A stretch of 64,000 nt of DNA from Pseudomonas sp. CC6-YY-74 (GCF_002025205.1 NZ_CP019947.1:3882001-3946000); one strand, 5' to 3'; shown: positions 46,442 through 57,559, numbered from the stretch's first letter. Program-made: numbers and translations. The notes: a model not told the origin generated them from the sequence alone.

Positions 46442-47347
46442 TCAGCGCCCCAGCTCGCCGCTTTCCAGCCTGCGCCACAGCAGGCGCACCGCCGCCTTGC
46501 GCACCAGGGCGCAGCGGTACAGGCGGATCTCCAGCGGCACCTGCCAGGGTTCCCCGCCACACACCACCAGCTCGCCGCGGGCCAGTTCGGCGGTCACGCT
46601 CAGGCGCGGCACCCAGGCCACGCCCATGCCTTGCAGGGCCATGCTTTTCAGGCTGTCGGCCATCGCCGTCTCGTACACCGTGGTCGAGCGCAGCACGCGC
46701 TGACGCAGCAGCAGGTTGACCGAGCGACCGAGGAAGGCGCCAGCCGTATAGGCCAGCAGCGGCACACTGTGGCCGCTGTCGAGATCGAACAAGGGCTGCC
46801 CCGCTGCGTCCACCGCGCACACCGGCAGCATCGAGGTCAGGCCCAGGTGCAGCGAGGGAAAGATCTCCGGGTCCATTTGCAGGGCGGCGTCGGGGTCGTA
46901 GTAGGCGAGGATCAGGTCGCAACTGCCTTCGCGCAGCGCATGCACCGCCTCGCCGACGTTGGTCGCCACCAGACGGGTAGCCAGCGGCAGGCCTTCGCGG
47001 CGCAAGCGGGCGATCCACTCGGGAAAGAAGCCCAGGGTCAGCGAGTGCGCGGCGGCGATCTGCAACATCTCGCCCTGCTTGCCCTCGATGTTGTGCAGAT
47101 GGCGCACCACCTCACCGAGTTGCTCGACCAGACTGCGCGCGGTGACCAGGAACAGTTGCCCCGACTCTGTCAGCTCCACCGGGGTGCATGAACGATTGAC
47201 CAGGGTCAGGCCGAGCATCTGCTCCAGCGCCTTGATCCGTCGACTGAAGGCCGGCTGGGTGACGAAGCGCTTCTTGGCGGCCTGGGAAAAGCTGCGGGTG
47301 GCGGCCAGGGCAACGAAGTCCTCCAGCCATTTGGTTTCCAGGTTCAT
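46442..47347 (-). CDS. LysR-family (HypT-like) regulator upstream of aspA
   Basis: 301 residues. Helix-turn-helix at the N-terminus: WLEDFVALAATRSFSQAAKKRFVTQPAFSRRIKALEQMLG. The domain beyond (VGEAVHALREGSCDLILAYYDP) resembles the HypT/YjiE group. It is divergent from aspA across 413 bases; the same LysR-aspA pair exists in P. aeruginosa (PA5428-PA5429). Control of aspartase expression is a reasonable inference. Confidence 0.88.
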   Translation of the reverse strand: MNLETKWLEDFVALAATRSFSQAAKKRFVTQPAFSRRIKALEQMLGLTLVNRSCTPVELTESGQLFLVTARSLVEQLGEVVRHLHNIEGKQGEMLQIAAAHSLTLGFFPEWIARLRREGLPLATRLVATNVGEAVHALREGSCDLILAYYDPDAALQMDPEIFPSLHLGLTSMLPVCAVDAAGQPLFDLDSGHSVPLLAYTAGAFLGRSVNLLLRQRVLRSTTVYETAMADSLKSMALQGMGVAWVPRLSVTAELARGELVVCGGEPWQVPLEIRLYRCALVRKAAVRLLWRRLESGELGR

Positions 47348-47372
47348 AAGGCATCCATCTCGTGGCTTGAAC

Positions 47373-47560
47373 GTAGGGCGAACCGTAGGGCGGACTCAGG
47401 AGCGTAGCGAACAGTCCGCCACCCTTGCCGGTTCACCCCACGCTCGCAGTCGAACCGGCTTCGGCGTACTGCTGCGCGAGTACGCCCTACGGTGGCGCAA
47501 CGCGGCGTAACCCACCACCGGCGCAACGCGGTCGATCGCCTGCTGGGTTACGCGCCGCGC
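47373..47560. repeat. REP-like inverted repeats between LysR and aspA
   Basis: GTAGGGCG at 47373 is matched by CGCCCTAC at 47483-47490, enclosing a stem GGCGGACT (47389-47396)/AGTCCGCC (47413-47420). A second pair, GGCGTAACCCA near 47503 and TGGGTTACGC near 47543, follows directly. Such GTAGGGCG/TAACCCACC words are common extragenic repeats in Pseudomonas; a related one is at 60,527-60,603. The rest of the 413-base gap shows no gene. Confidence 0.65.
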
Positions 47561-47760
47561 CGCAAGCGCATGCTGAATCTAGGCCGGAGTACGGCGCCGC
47601 TAACCCACCCTACTACGCTCGCCGTCAATTCGGCGTCACGCCGACATTATGCCGATTGTGCATACCCTAGCGCTTAACAGCATTGGCCAGTATTCGAGCG
47701 CAGCCCCTATTCTAAAAGGCATCGCGGCACTCACCGCATCCCCAAGAGAACCTAGTCATC

Positions 47761-49185
<1,425 letters not shown>

Positions 49186-49224
49186 ACCTTATCGATCAAG
49201 AGGCGCCCTCGCCTCTTTTCCTCA

Positions 49225-49250
49225 GGGATGGCCTCGGCCATCCCTTTTTT
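49225..49250 (+). terminator. Rho-independent terminator after aspA
   Basis: GGGATGGCC (49225-49233) pairs with GGCCATCCC (49236-49244) around a two-base loop and is followed by six T. A further hairpin AGAGGCG/CGCCTCT (about 49,199-49,216) precedes it. Confidence 0.85.
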
Positions 49251-49463
49251 ATGCGAATGGCGCAGTGAAGTGCCTTCTCCTAAGGCATGACACCAGAAGA
49301 TTCGACGGAATCGAATTGGATAACGGTGGTCTGCCCCCTAATACTGCAGCATCAGCACCACACAGCTCGACCCGTCGACCAGCTCGCAACATGGTCAGTC
49401 ACCCGTTTGCGCACCCACGCAGGCTAATTTACTTTTCGCCGCCTTATTCTGGAGCCGCATGCG

Positions 49464-50873
49464 ATGAAATTCTCAATCAAACCCTCGCGGAACACCGCGC
49501 TGGCATTGGCTTTTCTGGCGGCTCTATTACCTGGCCACGTTACCTTGGCCCAGACCGACAGCGCCGCTCTCTCCGACCCTGCACCCGCTATGGATATCGA
49601 AGCAGAGGCTGTAGAGAGTGATGAGAAAATAAGGTCGCGCATCGAAAACATTTTCGCCGAATTGCAGCCGCTTCGTGGCGTAACGGTTTATGTCGGTGAG
49701 GGGGTGGTCATTCTGCGCGGTGAGGTCGCCAATGAGGTGGCTGCGCAGCAAGCCGAGCGCTTGGCCAGTCGGCTCGCCGGGGTGGTCACGGTAACCGACG
49801 AGATGAGCAGAACGCTGGCCGTGGCCGATAACGTGCGGCCTGTGATCGAACGTATGCGAACGCAAACCTTGAATTTTATAAAAGCACTGCCGTTGCTTGG
49901 GCTGGCTCTGCTTGTGTTAACTGGCTTCATCTTGCTGGGCAATTTCCTTACTCGCCGCAAAGTACTGTGGCTAAAAATAGCGCCAAATCCCTTCCTGGCC
50001 GATTTGCTCGCCCAAGCGACACGCGTTGTCATTCTGCTGCTGGGAATTATCCTGGCGCTCGATTTGTTGGGTGCTGCTGCCGTTATCACCACGATACTCG
50101 GCGGTGCCGGTGTCATCGGCCTGGCAATAGGTTTTGCCGTGCGCGACACGGTGGAGAACTACATTTCCAGCATTATGCTGAGTCTGCGCCAGCCGTTCCG
50201 CGCCAAGGACCATGTCATCATCAATGACATAGAAGGCATCGTCGTACGCCTCACGTCGCGCGCCACTATTTTAATGACCCTCGACGGAAACCATATGCGC
50301 ATACCCAATGCAGCGGTTTTCAAGGGCATCATCCTGAATTACTCGACCAACCCGGAAAGGCGTTTTGAGTTCGAACTCGGCGTTGATGCCGAAGATGACC
50401 CGGTGGCCGGAATGAAGGCCGGATTGAACGCCATGTGCACCCTCGACTTTATCCTGCAAGACCCAGAGCCCGATGCGCTGATAAACACGGTGGGCGACTC
50501 CAACATCGTGCTGACGTTCTATGCCTGGATAGATCAACGAGAAACCAACTTTGCCAAAGCCCGCAGTTTGGCCATTCGCGTCACCATGCGTGCACTGGAA
50601 GAGCAAGGTTTCACCTTGCCTGAACCCATTTACCGTTTGCGCTTCGATCCCGAGGTCAACTCGGCTCTGTTTGGCGCTCTGGAGGGTAAGCGCAGTGACG
50701 TCACCACGCGTGCTAGCCGTGCTGTCAAAGATGAACCTCAGGCAACCCCAGTTGAGCGCGGCGATGCGGTGCTGGATGTCTCCCCGGACAAACATATAGA
50801 GCAGAAAGTGGACGCGGAAATCCAATCTGACCAGGGCAACGACCTGCTGGATAAGCATGTGCCGCATGAATAA
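49464..50873 (+). CDS. MscS-type mechanosensitive channel with BON domain
   Basis: 469 residues. A signal peptide (about 1-29) leads to a periplasmic BON-like domain (about 52-115: LQPLRGVTVYVGEGVVILRGEV). Transmembrane helices lie at about 140-160, 185-205 and 208-232. The MscS pore helix region GGAGVIGLAIGFAVRDTVENYISSIML and the beta domain (FRAKDHVIINDIEGIVVRLTSRAT, RIPNAAVFKGIILNYS) follow, then an acidic tail of about 60 residues. It would open under membrane tension during osmotic downshock. It appears monocistronic. Confidence 0.9.
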   Translation: MKFSIKPSRNTALALAFLAALLPGHVTLAQTDSAALSDPAPAMDIEAEAVESDEKIRSRIENIFAELQPLRGVTVYVGEGVVILRGEVANEVAAQQAERLASRLAGVVTVTDEMSRTLAVADNVRPVIERMRTQTLNFIKALPLLGLALLVLTGFILLGNFLTRRKVLWLKIAPNPFLADLLAQATRVVILLLGIILALDLLGAAAVITTILGGAGVIGLAIGFAVRDTVENYISSIMLSLRQPFRAKDHVIINDIEGIVVRLTSRATILMTLDGNHMRIPNAAVFKGIILNYSTNPERRFEFELGVDAEDDPVAGMKAGLNAMCTLDFILQDPEPDALINTVGDSNIVLTFYAWIDQRETNFAKARSLAIRVTMRALEEQGFTLPEPIYRLRFDPEVNSALFGALEGKRSDVTTRASRAVKDEPQATPVERGDAVLDVSPDKHIEQKVDAEIQSDQGNDLLDKHVPHE

Positions 50874-50965
50874 GTTCGCGTAAGGCGGCCGTTACCTAAA
50901 ACCTGCCCTTAGCAGCACGCCTGTGCTGGGACTGGCGCGGCTAAAGCGCCTCCTATGAACTCGCG

Positions 50966-52429
50966 CTATACCTGCCAGACGCTGCGCAACGACTCCAGCG
51001 CCTGGGTAATCTGCGCCTCGGGCACCGCGGCAAAGCCCAGCACCAGCCCGGCGCGCTGATCTTCGGGCTCTGTGCTATCCGCCAGCCAGTAGTCGCTGAG
51101 CGCGTTCAACTCCACTCCGACCCGCTCGGCAGCGCCGACCAGCTCGCCTTCGCGCGCCAGGCTGTCCACTCGCACGCACAGGTGCAGGCCGGCCTCCACC
51201 ACCGGCAGCGGCGCGCAACCGGGTATGTGCTGCGGCCAGCCGACCAGCAGGGCATCGCGGCGACTGCGCGCGGCGCCGCGCATGCGCCGGATATGCCGCT
51301 GGAAATGCCCGGCGGCGATGAACTCGGCCATCACCGCCTGGGTGCCGATCTCCGAATGGCGCATGTCCAGAGCGCGGCGGCGGGCAAAGGACTCGGCCAG
51401 GCCGGCCGGCAGCACCAGATAGCCCAGACGCAGCGCCGGGAAGGCGATCTTGCAGAAGGTGCCGACGTAGAGCACCCGGCCCTGGCGGTCGAGGGCCGCC
51501 AGCGGCGCCAACGGCGTGCCGCTGTAGCGGTACTCGCCATCGTAGTCGTCCTCGATGATCAGGCTGTCGTGGCGCTCGGCCCAGTCCAGCAGTTCCAGGC
51601 GCCGCGCCAGCGACAGGGTCACCCCGGTCGGGTACTGGTGCGAAGGCGTGACATAGGCCAGACGGCAGCGCCCCGCCCGTTCCAGCGCTGCCGTGTCCAG
51701 CCCCTCGCCATCCACCGGAATGCCCACCAGTTGCGCCCCGGCCACCGCGAAGGCATGCCCGGCGGCGCGATAGCCGGGGTTCTCGATGGCGACCCGGTCA
51801 CCCGGTTCGACCAGCAGCTGGGCGCACAGGCTGATCGCCTGCTGGGCGCCGCAGGTGACCAGAATCTGCGCCGGATCGCAGTGCAGGCCGCGGCTGTTGC
51901 GCAGGTAGGCGGCAATCAGCTCGCGCAGCTGCGCGTCGCCGGCCGGGTCGCCATAACCCAGGCGCGCCGGCGACGGCTTGCGCCAGAAGCGCGCACTGAG
52001 CCGCGCCCAGGTCTCGAAGGGGAACAGGTCGAAGGCCGGCACGCCGACCCGGAAGGCCCGCGGCGGACCGCTCGGCGGTAGGCTCAGGTGATGGGAGGCG
52101 AGGCGTTGCAGCGCCGGAGTCGCGACCGGGCGAGCAACGGGCGCCGCCGGGCGCGCGACAGCCGCCAGCTCGGCGACATAGGTGCCCGCGCCGACGCGGC
52201 CCTGCACATAACCCTCGGCGTACAGCTGGTCGAAGGCGCGGGTCACGGTATTGCGTGAAATGCCCAGCAGACCCGCGAGGTCGCGGCTGGCCGGCAGGCG
52301 GGTGCCACTGGCCAGGCGTGCATCGAGGATGCGCTCGCGCAGCGCCTGGTACAGCTGGCGCGCCAGACCCTGGGCCGGGTCGAGGCGAATGCCGGAGAGA
52401 TCGACCGGCAGCGGCGGCGAGACTGGCAT
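50966..52429 (-). CDS. MocR-type (GntR/aminotransferase) regulator
   Basis: 487 residues from ATG 52429; TTG 52447 would add six residues. N-terminal GntR helix-turn-helix (about 20-80: ILDARLASGTRLPASRDLAGLLGISRNTVTRAFDQLYAEGYV), linker, then a class I aminotransferase-like domain with DDYDGEYRY and the PLP-lysine region GTFCKIAFPALRLGYL. Such PdxR-like regulators use PLP as cofactor or signal. It is divergent from the PaiB-type gene 102 bases away, a likely target. Confidence 0.92.
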   Translation of the reverse strand: MPVSPPLPVDLSGIRLDPAQGLARQLYQALRERILDARLASGTRLPASRDLAGLLGISRNTVTRAFDQLYAEGYVQGRVGAGTYVAELAAVARPAAPVARPVATPALQRLASHHLSLPPSGPPRAFRVGVPAFDLFPFETWARLSARFWRKPSPARLGYGDPAGDAQLRELIAAYLRNSRGLHCDPAQILVTCGAQQAISLCAQLLVEPGDRVAIENPGYRAAGHAFAVAGAQLVGIPVDGEGLDTAALERAGRCRLAYVTPSHQYPTGVTLSLARRLELLDWAERHDSLIIEDDYDGEYRYSGTPLAPLAALDRQGRVLYVGTFCKIAFPALRLGYLVLPAGLAESFARRRALDMRHSEIGTQAVMAEFIAAGHFQRHIRRMRGAARSRRDALLVGWPQHIPGCAPLPVVEAGLHLCVRVDSLAREGELVGAAERVGVELNALSDYWLADSTEPEDQRAGLVLGFAAVPEAQITQALESLRSVWQV

Positions 52430-52531
52430 GACTATTGGCCCTATCAATGTCGTGATTAATGGATCTTACAACAGACCAATACCCTGTCTAGCATGGCTCC
52501 ATCACGTCAAGACCGTTTCGGAGAAGCCACC

Positions 52532-53179
52532 ATGTACTCGCCCACCGCCTTCCGCCAGGACGACCTCGCCACGCTGCACCGGCAGATCGCCGCCTGCCGC
52601 CTGGCTACAATCGTCAGCCAGGGCCCGAGCGGCCTGCAGGCCAGCCACCTGCCACTGCTCCTGGAACCCGCTGAAGGTGAGTTCGGTACCCTCTACGGCC
52701 ATTTCGCCCGAGCCAACCCGCAGTGGCAGGAGCTGGCCAACGGCGGCGAAGTGCTGACGATCTTCAGCGGCCCGGAGGCTTACGTCAGCCCGACTTGGTA
52801 CCCGGCCAAGGCCGAGCACGGCAAGGTGGTGCCGACCTGGAACTACATCGCCGTGCATGCCTACGGCCAGGCCGAGGTGTTCGACGACGCCGAGCGGCTG
52901 CTGGCGCTGGTCAGCCGCCTGAGCCAGCGCCACGAAGCCGGCCGCGCCCAACCCTGGGCGGTCAGCGAGGCGCCGCCGGACTATATCGACAGCATGCTGC
53001 GCGCCATCGTCGGCTTTGCCCTGCCGATCCAGCGCCTGGAAGGCAAGTGGAAGCTCGGGCAGAACCGCAGCGCCGCCGACCAGAGCGGCGTGCGCGAGGG
53101 CCTTAGCAACAGCCTTGACGCCCGTGACCGCGAGCTGGCCGCGCGTATGAACACCCCTAGTGGCCCAGCCCAGGGATGA
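52532..53179 (+). CDS. FMN-binding PaiB-type protein
   Basis: 215 residues from ATG 52532 (GGAGAAG upstream); the frame is open to 52493. PaiB family blocks: SHLPLLLEPAEGEFGTLYGHFARANPQW, YVSPTWYP, VPTWNYIAVHAYG and the C-terminal GKWKLGQNRSAADQSGV. Family members have a split-barrel flavin fold and are called negative transcriptional regulators on the basis of B. subtilis PaiB. It forms a likely two-gene operon with the following acetyltransferase, recalling paiA-paiB. Confidence 0.9.
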   Translation: MYSPTAFRQDDLATLHRQIAACRLATIVSQGPSGLQASHLPLLLEPAEGEFGTLYGHFARANPQWQELANGGEVLTIFSGPEAYVSPTWYPAKAEHGKVVPTWNYIAVHAYGQAEVFDDAERLLALVSRLSQRHEAGRAQPWAVSEAPPDYIDSMLRAIVGFALPIQRLEGKWKLGQNRSAADQSGVREGLSNSLDARDRELAARMNTPSGPAQG

Positions 53180-53182
53180 CCC

Positions 53183-53878
53183 ATGACCGACGAACTGCAC
53201 CTCGACTGGCAGCCCGTGCCCAGCCCGGTCCGCGCGCCACTAATCGGCCACTATGTGCGCCTGGAGCCGCTGAATCTCGCCGCCCACGGCGACGACCTGT
53301 GGCTGGCCTTGCAAGGTCCGCAGTCCGATCCACTGCTGTGGGACTACCTGCCCTATGGCCCGTTTCCCGAGCGCGCGGCCTTCGATAGCTGGCTGGCGGC
53401 TAACGCGGCCAGCAGCGACCCGCTGTTCTTCGCCGTGCTCGAACGCGCCAGCCAGCGCGCCGTCGGCCTGCTCAGCTTCCTGCGCATGGCACCCAAGGAC
53501 GGCAGCATCGAGATCGGCCATATTGCCTTCGGCCGCGCCATGCAGCGCAGCCCGGCGTCGACCGAGGCGGTCTACCTGCTGGCCGAGCTGGCCATGGGCA
53601 CGCTCGGCTACCGACGCCTGGAGTGGAAATGCAACGCCCTCAACGCCCGCTCGATGCGCGCCGCCGAGCGCCTGGGCTTCGTCTACGAAGGCACCTTCCG
53701 CCAGCACATGGTGATCAATGGGCGCAACCGCGACAGCGCCTGGTTCTCCATCCTCGACCACGAATGGCCAGCCTGCCAGGTCGCGTTCCAGCGCTGGCTG
53801 GGCAGTGACAACTTCGATCCCCAAGGGCGGCAGATCCAGCGCCTGGAGCAGTTGCGCGCGGCTAGCGAGCGGGGCTGA
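53183..53878 (+). CDS. GNAT acetyltransferase (RimJ/RimL type)
   Basis: 231 residues, three bases after the PaiB-type gene. GNAT features of the RimJ/L subgroup: YVRLEPLNLAAHGDDLW at the start, SIEIGHIAFGRAMQRSPASTEAVYLL and YRRLEWKCNALNARSMRAAERLGFVYEGTFRQ. It would acetylate an amine using acetyl-CoA; substrate unknown. It converges on the XRE regulator gene, whose stop is six bases away. Confidence 0.9.
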   Translation: MTDELHLDWQPVPSPVRAPLIGHYVRLEPLNLAAHGDDLWLALQGPQSDPLLWDYLPYGPFPERAAFDSWLAANAASSDPLFFAVLERASQRAVGLLSFLRMAPKDGSIEIGHIAFGRAMQRSPASTEAVYLLAELAMGTLGYRRLEWKCNALNARSMRAAERLGFVYEGTFRQHMVINGRNRDSAWFSILDHEWPACQVAFQRWLGSDNFDPQGRQIQRLEQLRAASERG

Positions 53879-53884
53879 GACGCC

Positions 53885-54703
53885 TTACTCGATCTCGAAC
53901 AGGCCGTTGCGGATCTGCGCGCCGGCCAGGCGCTGGCGGATGTCGGCGTCGATGCGCGGGTCGTCCGGGCTGTAGAGCATCACCTGGCGATAGGCATTGA
54001 CCCGATTGACCTCGCCGCCGAGAAACTCCCAGACCACCCGGGTGCAGGCCGGGGTGCGCAGGTCGCCGCTGGAGACCCCGGTCTTCAGGCCGTTGAGGCG
54101 ACTGATGCGGCTCTTGAAGCTGGGGATCAGGATGGTCTGGCTCATCTCGTTGCCGGTCAGCGACTCGTAGTCGATGAGGAACAGCCGGTCCTGCAGGTAG
54201 AAAGCCGCGCCCAGGTAGCGGCAGCGCACCCAGTCCTCGGCCTTGCCGCTGTCGGCCCGCGAGGGCTCCTGGCGCTCCTGGCGCTCGAACAGAAAGCTGC
54301 CGCGCTCTTCGCGCAGGTGTACCAGCGACAGCAGGATCTGCCCCGGCACCGACATGCAGTTGGCGTACTCGAAGTAGTAGCCGCAATAGCGCGACAGGCT
54401 GCTGGCGTGCTCACGCAGCGGCTGGAAGAAGTCCAGCAACGGATCGCCGACCAGCCGCGGGGCCTGACCGGCACTGCGCGCACCGACCAGGTCGGCGAAC
54501 TGCTCGCCCGGCAGGCTCAGCTCGTAGGCCTCGACGCCGAAGAAATCGCAGATACGCTTGAGGTTGTAGGCGGTCGGCCGGCTCTGCCCGCTGAGGTATT
54601 TATTGAACTGGGCGCGGTTGATCGCCAGCTTGCGGCACACCTCGGCAATCGAGCGGTAGTGGCTGCACAGCAGCTTGAGATTTGACCCCAGATAATCCGA
54701 CAT
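53885..54703 (-). CDS. XRE-type helix-turn-helix regulator
   Basis: 272 residues. The first about 60 hold a Cro/CI-type helix-turn-helix (SIAEVCRKLAINRAQFNKYLSGQSRPTAYNLKRICDFFGV). The remaining 210 residues form a family-specific sensor-like domain with FYLQDRLFLIDYESL that I cannot name. It is divergent from the AGCS symporter gene across 287 bases and may regulate it. Confidence 0.85.
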   Translation of the reverse strand: MSDYLGSNLKLLCSHYRSIAEVCRKLAINRAQFNKYLSGQSRPTAYNLKRICDFFGVEAYELSLPGEQFADLVGARSAGQAPRLVGDPLLDFFQPLREHASSLSRYCGYYFEYANCMSVPGQILLSLVHLREERGSFLFERQERQEPSRADSGKAEDWVRCRYLGAAFYLQDRLFLIDYESLTGNEMSQTILIPSFKSRISRLNGLKTGVSSGDLRTPACTRVVWEFLGGEVNRVNAYRQVMLYSPDDPRIDADIRQRLAGAQIRNGLFEIE

Positions 54704-54990
54704 GCTGCTGTTCCTAACGGGTAGGCCGCGAGCGCCATAGCCGAATCATGCAAGCCTCGGCGGCATAGCCGCCCCCTCATCCGGCGCTTCGCGCCACCGT
54801 TTGTCGGGGCAGACGAAGACCAGACGCTCGTCGCTGCGCAAGGTGCTGACTAATGGCGCGAGCGACGCGATTGTAGCATCAACTCGCATCAGGTCGCCGC
54901 CACCCGCGCAATTGCATGACAGGCCGCCCTGCTCAACCATTCGTCCCTAGCATTTTTTCCTGACAGAACAACAAGAGAGACCTTCCCGTC
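54704..54990. other. Divergent intergenic region, XRE / AGCS symporter
   Basis: No open frame of its own. GAAAAAATGC-type AT-rich DNA lies near 54,950-54,962, just before the symporter's Shine-Dalgarno (AAGAGAG). I see no convincing operator. Confidence 0.4.
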
Positions 54991-56436
54991 ATGCTCGATA
55001 TTCTCAACGACCTTATCTGGAGCAAGCTGCTGATCGTCATGCTGATCGGCCTTGGTCTGTACTTCACCATCGCCTCGCGTTTCGTCCAGTTTCGTTACTT
55101 CGGCAGCATGTTCCGCATCTTCAGCGAAGCCTTCAAGCACCAGCCGGGCCAGCTCAGCTCGTTCCAGGCGCTGATGCTCAGCGTTGCCGGCCGGGTTGGC
55201 GCCGGTAACATCGCCGGGGTCTCCGTGGCGATCATGCTCGGCGGCCCAGGCGCGATCTTCTGGATGTGGATGGTCGCCCTGGTCGGCATGGCCACCAGCT
55301 ACTTCGAATGCTCCCTGGCCCAGCTGTACAAGCGCCGCGAGCCCGACGGCGGCTACCGTGGCGGCCCGGCCTTCTACATCCAGCACGGCCTCGGCCAGCG
55401 CTGGCTGGGTATCGTGGTGTCGCTGCTGCTGCTGGCGACCTTCGGCTTCGGCTTCAACGCCGTGCAGTCCTACACCGTGGCCAGCTCGCTGCATGACACC
55501 TTCGGCCTGCCCACCTATGTCAGCGGCATCGCCCTGGTAGTGGTGATCGGCCTGATCATCTTCGGCGGCATCAAGCGCATCGCCAAGTTCGCCGACGTAC
55601 TGGTGCCCGCGATGGCCTTCTCCTACATCGCCATGGCGCTGTACGTCATCGGCAGTAACTTCGACGCGATTCCGGCCACCCTGACGCTGATCTTCAACAG
55701 TGCCTTCGGCCTCGAGCCAGCCTTTGCCGGTGGCATCGGCGCGGCGATCCTCATGGGCGTCAAGCGCGGCCTGTTCTCCAACGAAGCCGGCCTGGGCAGC
55801 GCGCCCAACGTCGCCGCGGTAGCCGAGGTCAAGCACCCGGTCGCCCAGGGCATCGTGCAGTCGCTCAGCGTGTTCATCGACACCATCATCCTGTGCAGCT
55901 GCACCGCGCTGATCATCCTGCTCTCCGGCGTGTATCAGCCAGGCACCGAGATGGCCGGTGTGGTCCTGACCCAGACCGCCATGGCCGCGGTAGTCGGCGA
56001 ATGGGGCCGGGTATTCGTCAGCGTCGCCCTGCTGCTGTTCGTCTTCACCACCCTGATCTACAACTACTACCTCGGCGAGAACGCCCTGGGCTTCTTCACC
56101 ACCAAGCGCTGGCCGGTACAGGTCTACCGCGTGCTGGTAGTCGGCCTGATACTCTGGGGCTCGGTGCAGGATCTGGGTACGGTGTTTGCCTTCGCCGACG
56201 TGACCATGGGCCTGCTGGCCATCGCCAACCTGATCGCCCTGGCCCTGCTGTTCAAGGTCGGCCTGCGCCTGATGCGCGACTACGACGACCAGATCAAGGC
56301 GGGGGTAAAGTCGCCCGTCTTCGACCCGAAAGCCTTCGCTGATCTGGACCTCGATCCGGCAGTCTGGCCCGCCCAGCCGTCGACAGCGCCGCAGACCCTG
56401 AGCGCCGAAATCGGCCACCGCGTGCACCAGCGCTGA
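54991..56436 (+). CDS. AGCS-family sodium:amino acid symporter
   Basis: 481 residues, about ten transmembrane helices. Alanine-or-glycine:cation symporter signatures: ASRFVQFRYFGSMFRIF, VAGRVGAGNIAGVSVAI (the family usually has GTGNIAG), GGPGAIFWMWMVALVGMATSYFECSLAQLYK and GLFSNEAGLGSAPNVAA. It imports Ala, Gly or related amino acids with Na+. A clear terminator follows. Next come asparaginase and, further on, glutaminase, aligning the region with amino-acid scavenging. Confidence 0.95.
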   Translation: MLDILNDLIWSKLLIVMLIGLGLYFTIASRFVQFRYFGSMFRIFSEAFKHQPGQLSSFQALMLSVAGRVGAGNIAGVSVAIMLGGPGAIFWMWMVALVGMATSYFECSLAQLYKRREPDGGYRGGPAFYIQHGLGQRWLGIVVSLLLLATFGFGFNAVQSYTVASSLHDTFGLPTYVSGIALVVVIGLIIFGGIKRIAKFADVLVPAMAFSYIAMALYVIGSNFDAIPATLTLIFNSAFGLEPAFAGGIGAAILMGVKRGLFSNEAGLGSAPNVAAVAEVKHPVAQGIVQSLSVFIDTIILCSCTALIILLSGVYQPGTEMAGVVLTQTAMAAVVGEWGRVFVSVALLLFVFTTLIYNYYLGENALGFFTTKRWPVQVYRVLVVGLILWGSVQDLGTVFAFADVTMGLLAIANLIALALLFKVGLRLMRDYDDQIKAGVKSPVFDPKAFADLDLDPAVWPAQPSTAPQTLSAEIGHRVHQR

Positions 56437-56456
56437 GCCGCTAACGACGCGATACA

Positions 56457-56482
56457 CAGGGGGCTATGGCCCCCTGTTTTTT
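56457..56482 (+). terminator. Rho-independent terminator after symporter gene
   Basis: CAGGGGGC (from 56457) pairs with GCCCCCTG (to 56476) around a short loop, followed by TTTTTT. Confidence 0.85.
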
Positions 56483-56487
56483 AATGC

Positions 56488-56555
56488 GAGGCTGTGAAAA
56501 AACTCCCGCCTACTGCGGCAGCCTCGCGACGGCTGCTCGATATTTTCACAACCTC
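56488..56555. repeat. Dispersed repeat, short copy
   Basis: 68 bp with ends GAGGCTGTGAAAA (56488-56500) and TTTTCACAACCTC (56543-56555), inverted repeats with one mismatch. In reverse orientation it matches both ends of the element at 32121-32297. It is placed between the symporter terminator and the asparaginase Shine-Dalgarno, so the asparaginase leader includes or borders it. Confidence 0.75.
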
Positions 56556-56569
56556 TGAGGAGAGCCGTC

Positions 56570-57559
56570 ATGGCTATAACAAAACTCCTGGTGCTCTACA
56601 CCGGCGGCACCATCGGCATGCAGATGAGCGCAGATGGCCTGGCGCCCGCCTCCGGCTTCGAGGCGCAGCTGCGTGCCCAGCAAGCGCAAGAGCAGGCGCG
56701 CCAACTGCCCAGCTGGATCTTCCGTGAACTGCTGCCGCCAATCGACAGCGCCAACATGAGCCAGGCCAACTGGCTGGCGATGGTCGCGGCGATCCGCGCA
56801 GGCGTCGAGCAGGACGGCTGCGACGCCGTACTGGTGCTGCACGGCACCGACACCCTGGCCTACAGCGCCGCAGCCCTGAGTTTCCTGCTGCTCGGCCTGC
56901 CGGTTCCAGTGCTGCTGACCGGTTCGATGCTGCCGGCCGGCGTTGCCGGCAGCGATGCCTGGGCCAATCTGTTCGGCGCCATGCAGGCGCTGCAACAAGG
57001 TGTCGCCGCCGGCGTGCACCTGTACTTCAACGGCACCCTGATGCATGGCGCACGGGTCAGCAAACTGGCCAGCGCCACCTTCGGCGCCTTCGCCGAACTG
57101 CCGCGCCAGCGCCAGAGCCCGCGCGCCGAGAACATCCCGGCCAGCCTCGATTACCGCCAGCCGCGCCAACCGGTCAATCTCGCGGTGCTACCGTGCTTCC
57201 CCGGCATCCAGGCCGCGCATGTCAGCGCCCTGCTCGACAGCGGCGTACGCGGCCTGCTGCTGGAATGCTACGGCAGCGGCACCGGCCCTTCGGATGACGC
57301 CGCGTTGCTGGCGGCACTCAAGGCGGCCCATGAACGTGGCGTGGTGCTGGCGGCGATCAGCCAGTGCGCGCATGGCCATGTCGAGTTCGGCGTCTATGCT
57401 GCAGGGAGCAAACTGGCCAGCGCGGGGCTGATCTCGGCCGGCGGCATGACCCGCGAAGCCGCCCTGGGCAAGCTGTTCGCCCTGCTCGGCGCCGGCCTCA
57501 GCCAGGCCGAGACGGAACACTGGTTCGCCCTGGACCTGTGTGGCGAGCGCGCCGACTAG
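56570..57559 (+). CDS. L-asparaginase (cytoplasmic type)
   Basis: 329 residues with GAGGAG 8 bases before ATG 56570. Both asparaginase threonine motifs are present: LYTGGTIG (Thr11 region) and HGTDT at 91-95. No signal peptide, so cytoplasmic, as in type I enzymes; GSMLPAGVAGSDAWANL is the usual mid-region block. It hydrolyses asparagine to aspartate and ammonia; the aspartate could feed aspA encoded 7 kb upstream. Confidence 0.93.
   Translation: MAITKLLVLYTGGTIGMQMSADGLAPASGFEAQLRAQQAQEQARQLPSWIFRELLPPIDSANMSQANWLAMVAAIRAGVEQDGCDAVLVLHGTDTLAYSAAALSFLLLGLPVPVLLTGSMLPAGVAGSDAWANLFGAMQALQQGVAAGVHLYFNGTLMHGARVSKLASATFGAFAELPRQRQSPRAENIPASLDYRQPRQPVNLAVLPCFPGIQAAHVSALLDSGVRGLLLECYGSGTGPSDDAALLAALKAAHERGVVLAAISQCAHGHVEFGVYAAGSKLASAGLISAGGMTREAALGKLFALLGAGLSQAETEHWFALDLCGERAD

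Noticed and set aside
47373..47620. Possible CRISPR-like array from repeated GTAGGGCG and TAACCCACC words
   Set aside because: The repeats are inverted, unequal and unevenly spaced; they are extragenic palindromes, and no cas gene is near.
54889..56457. 522-codon open frame on the minus strand opposite the AGCS symporter
   Set aside because: His/Gln/Asp-rich translation typical of the strand opposite a membrane protein gene; no domain.
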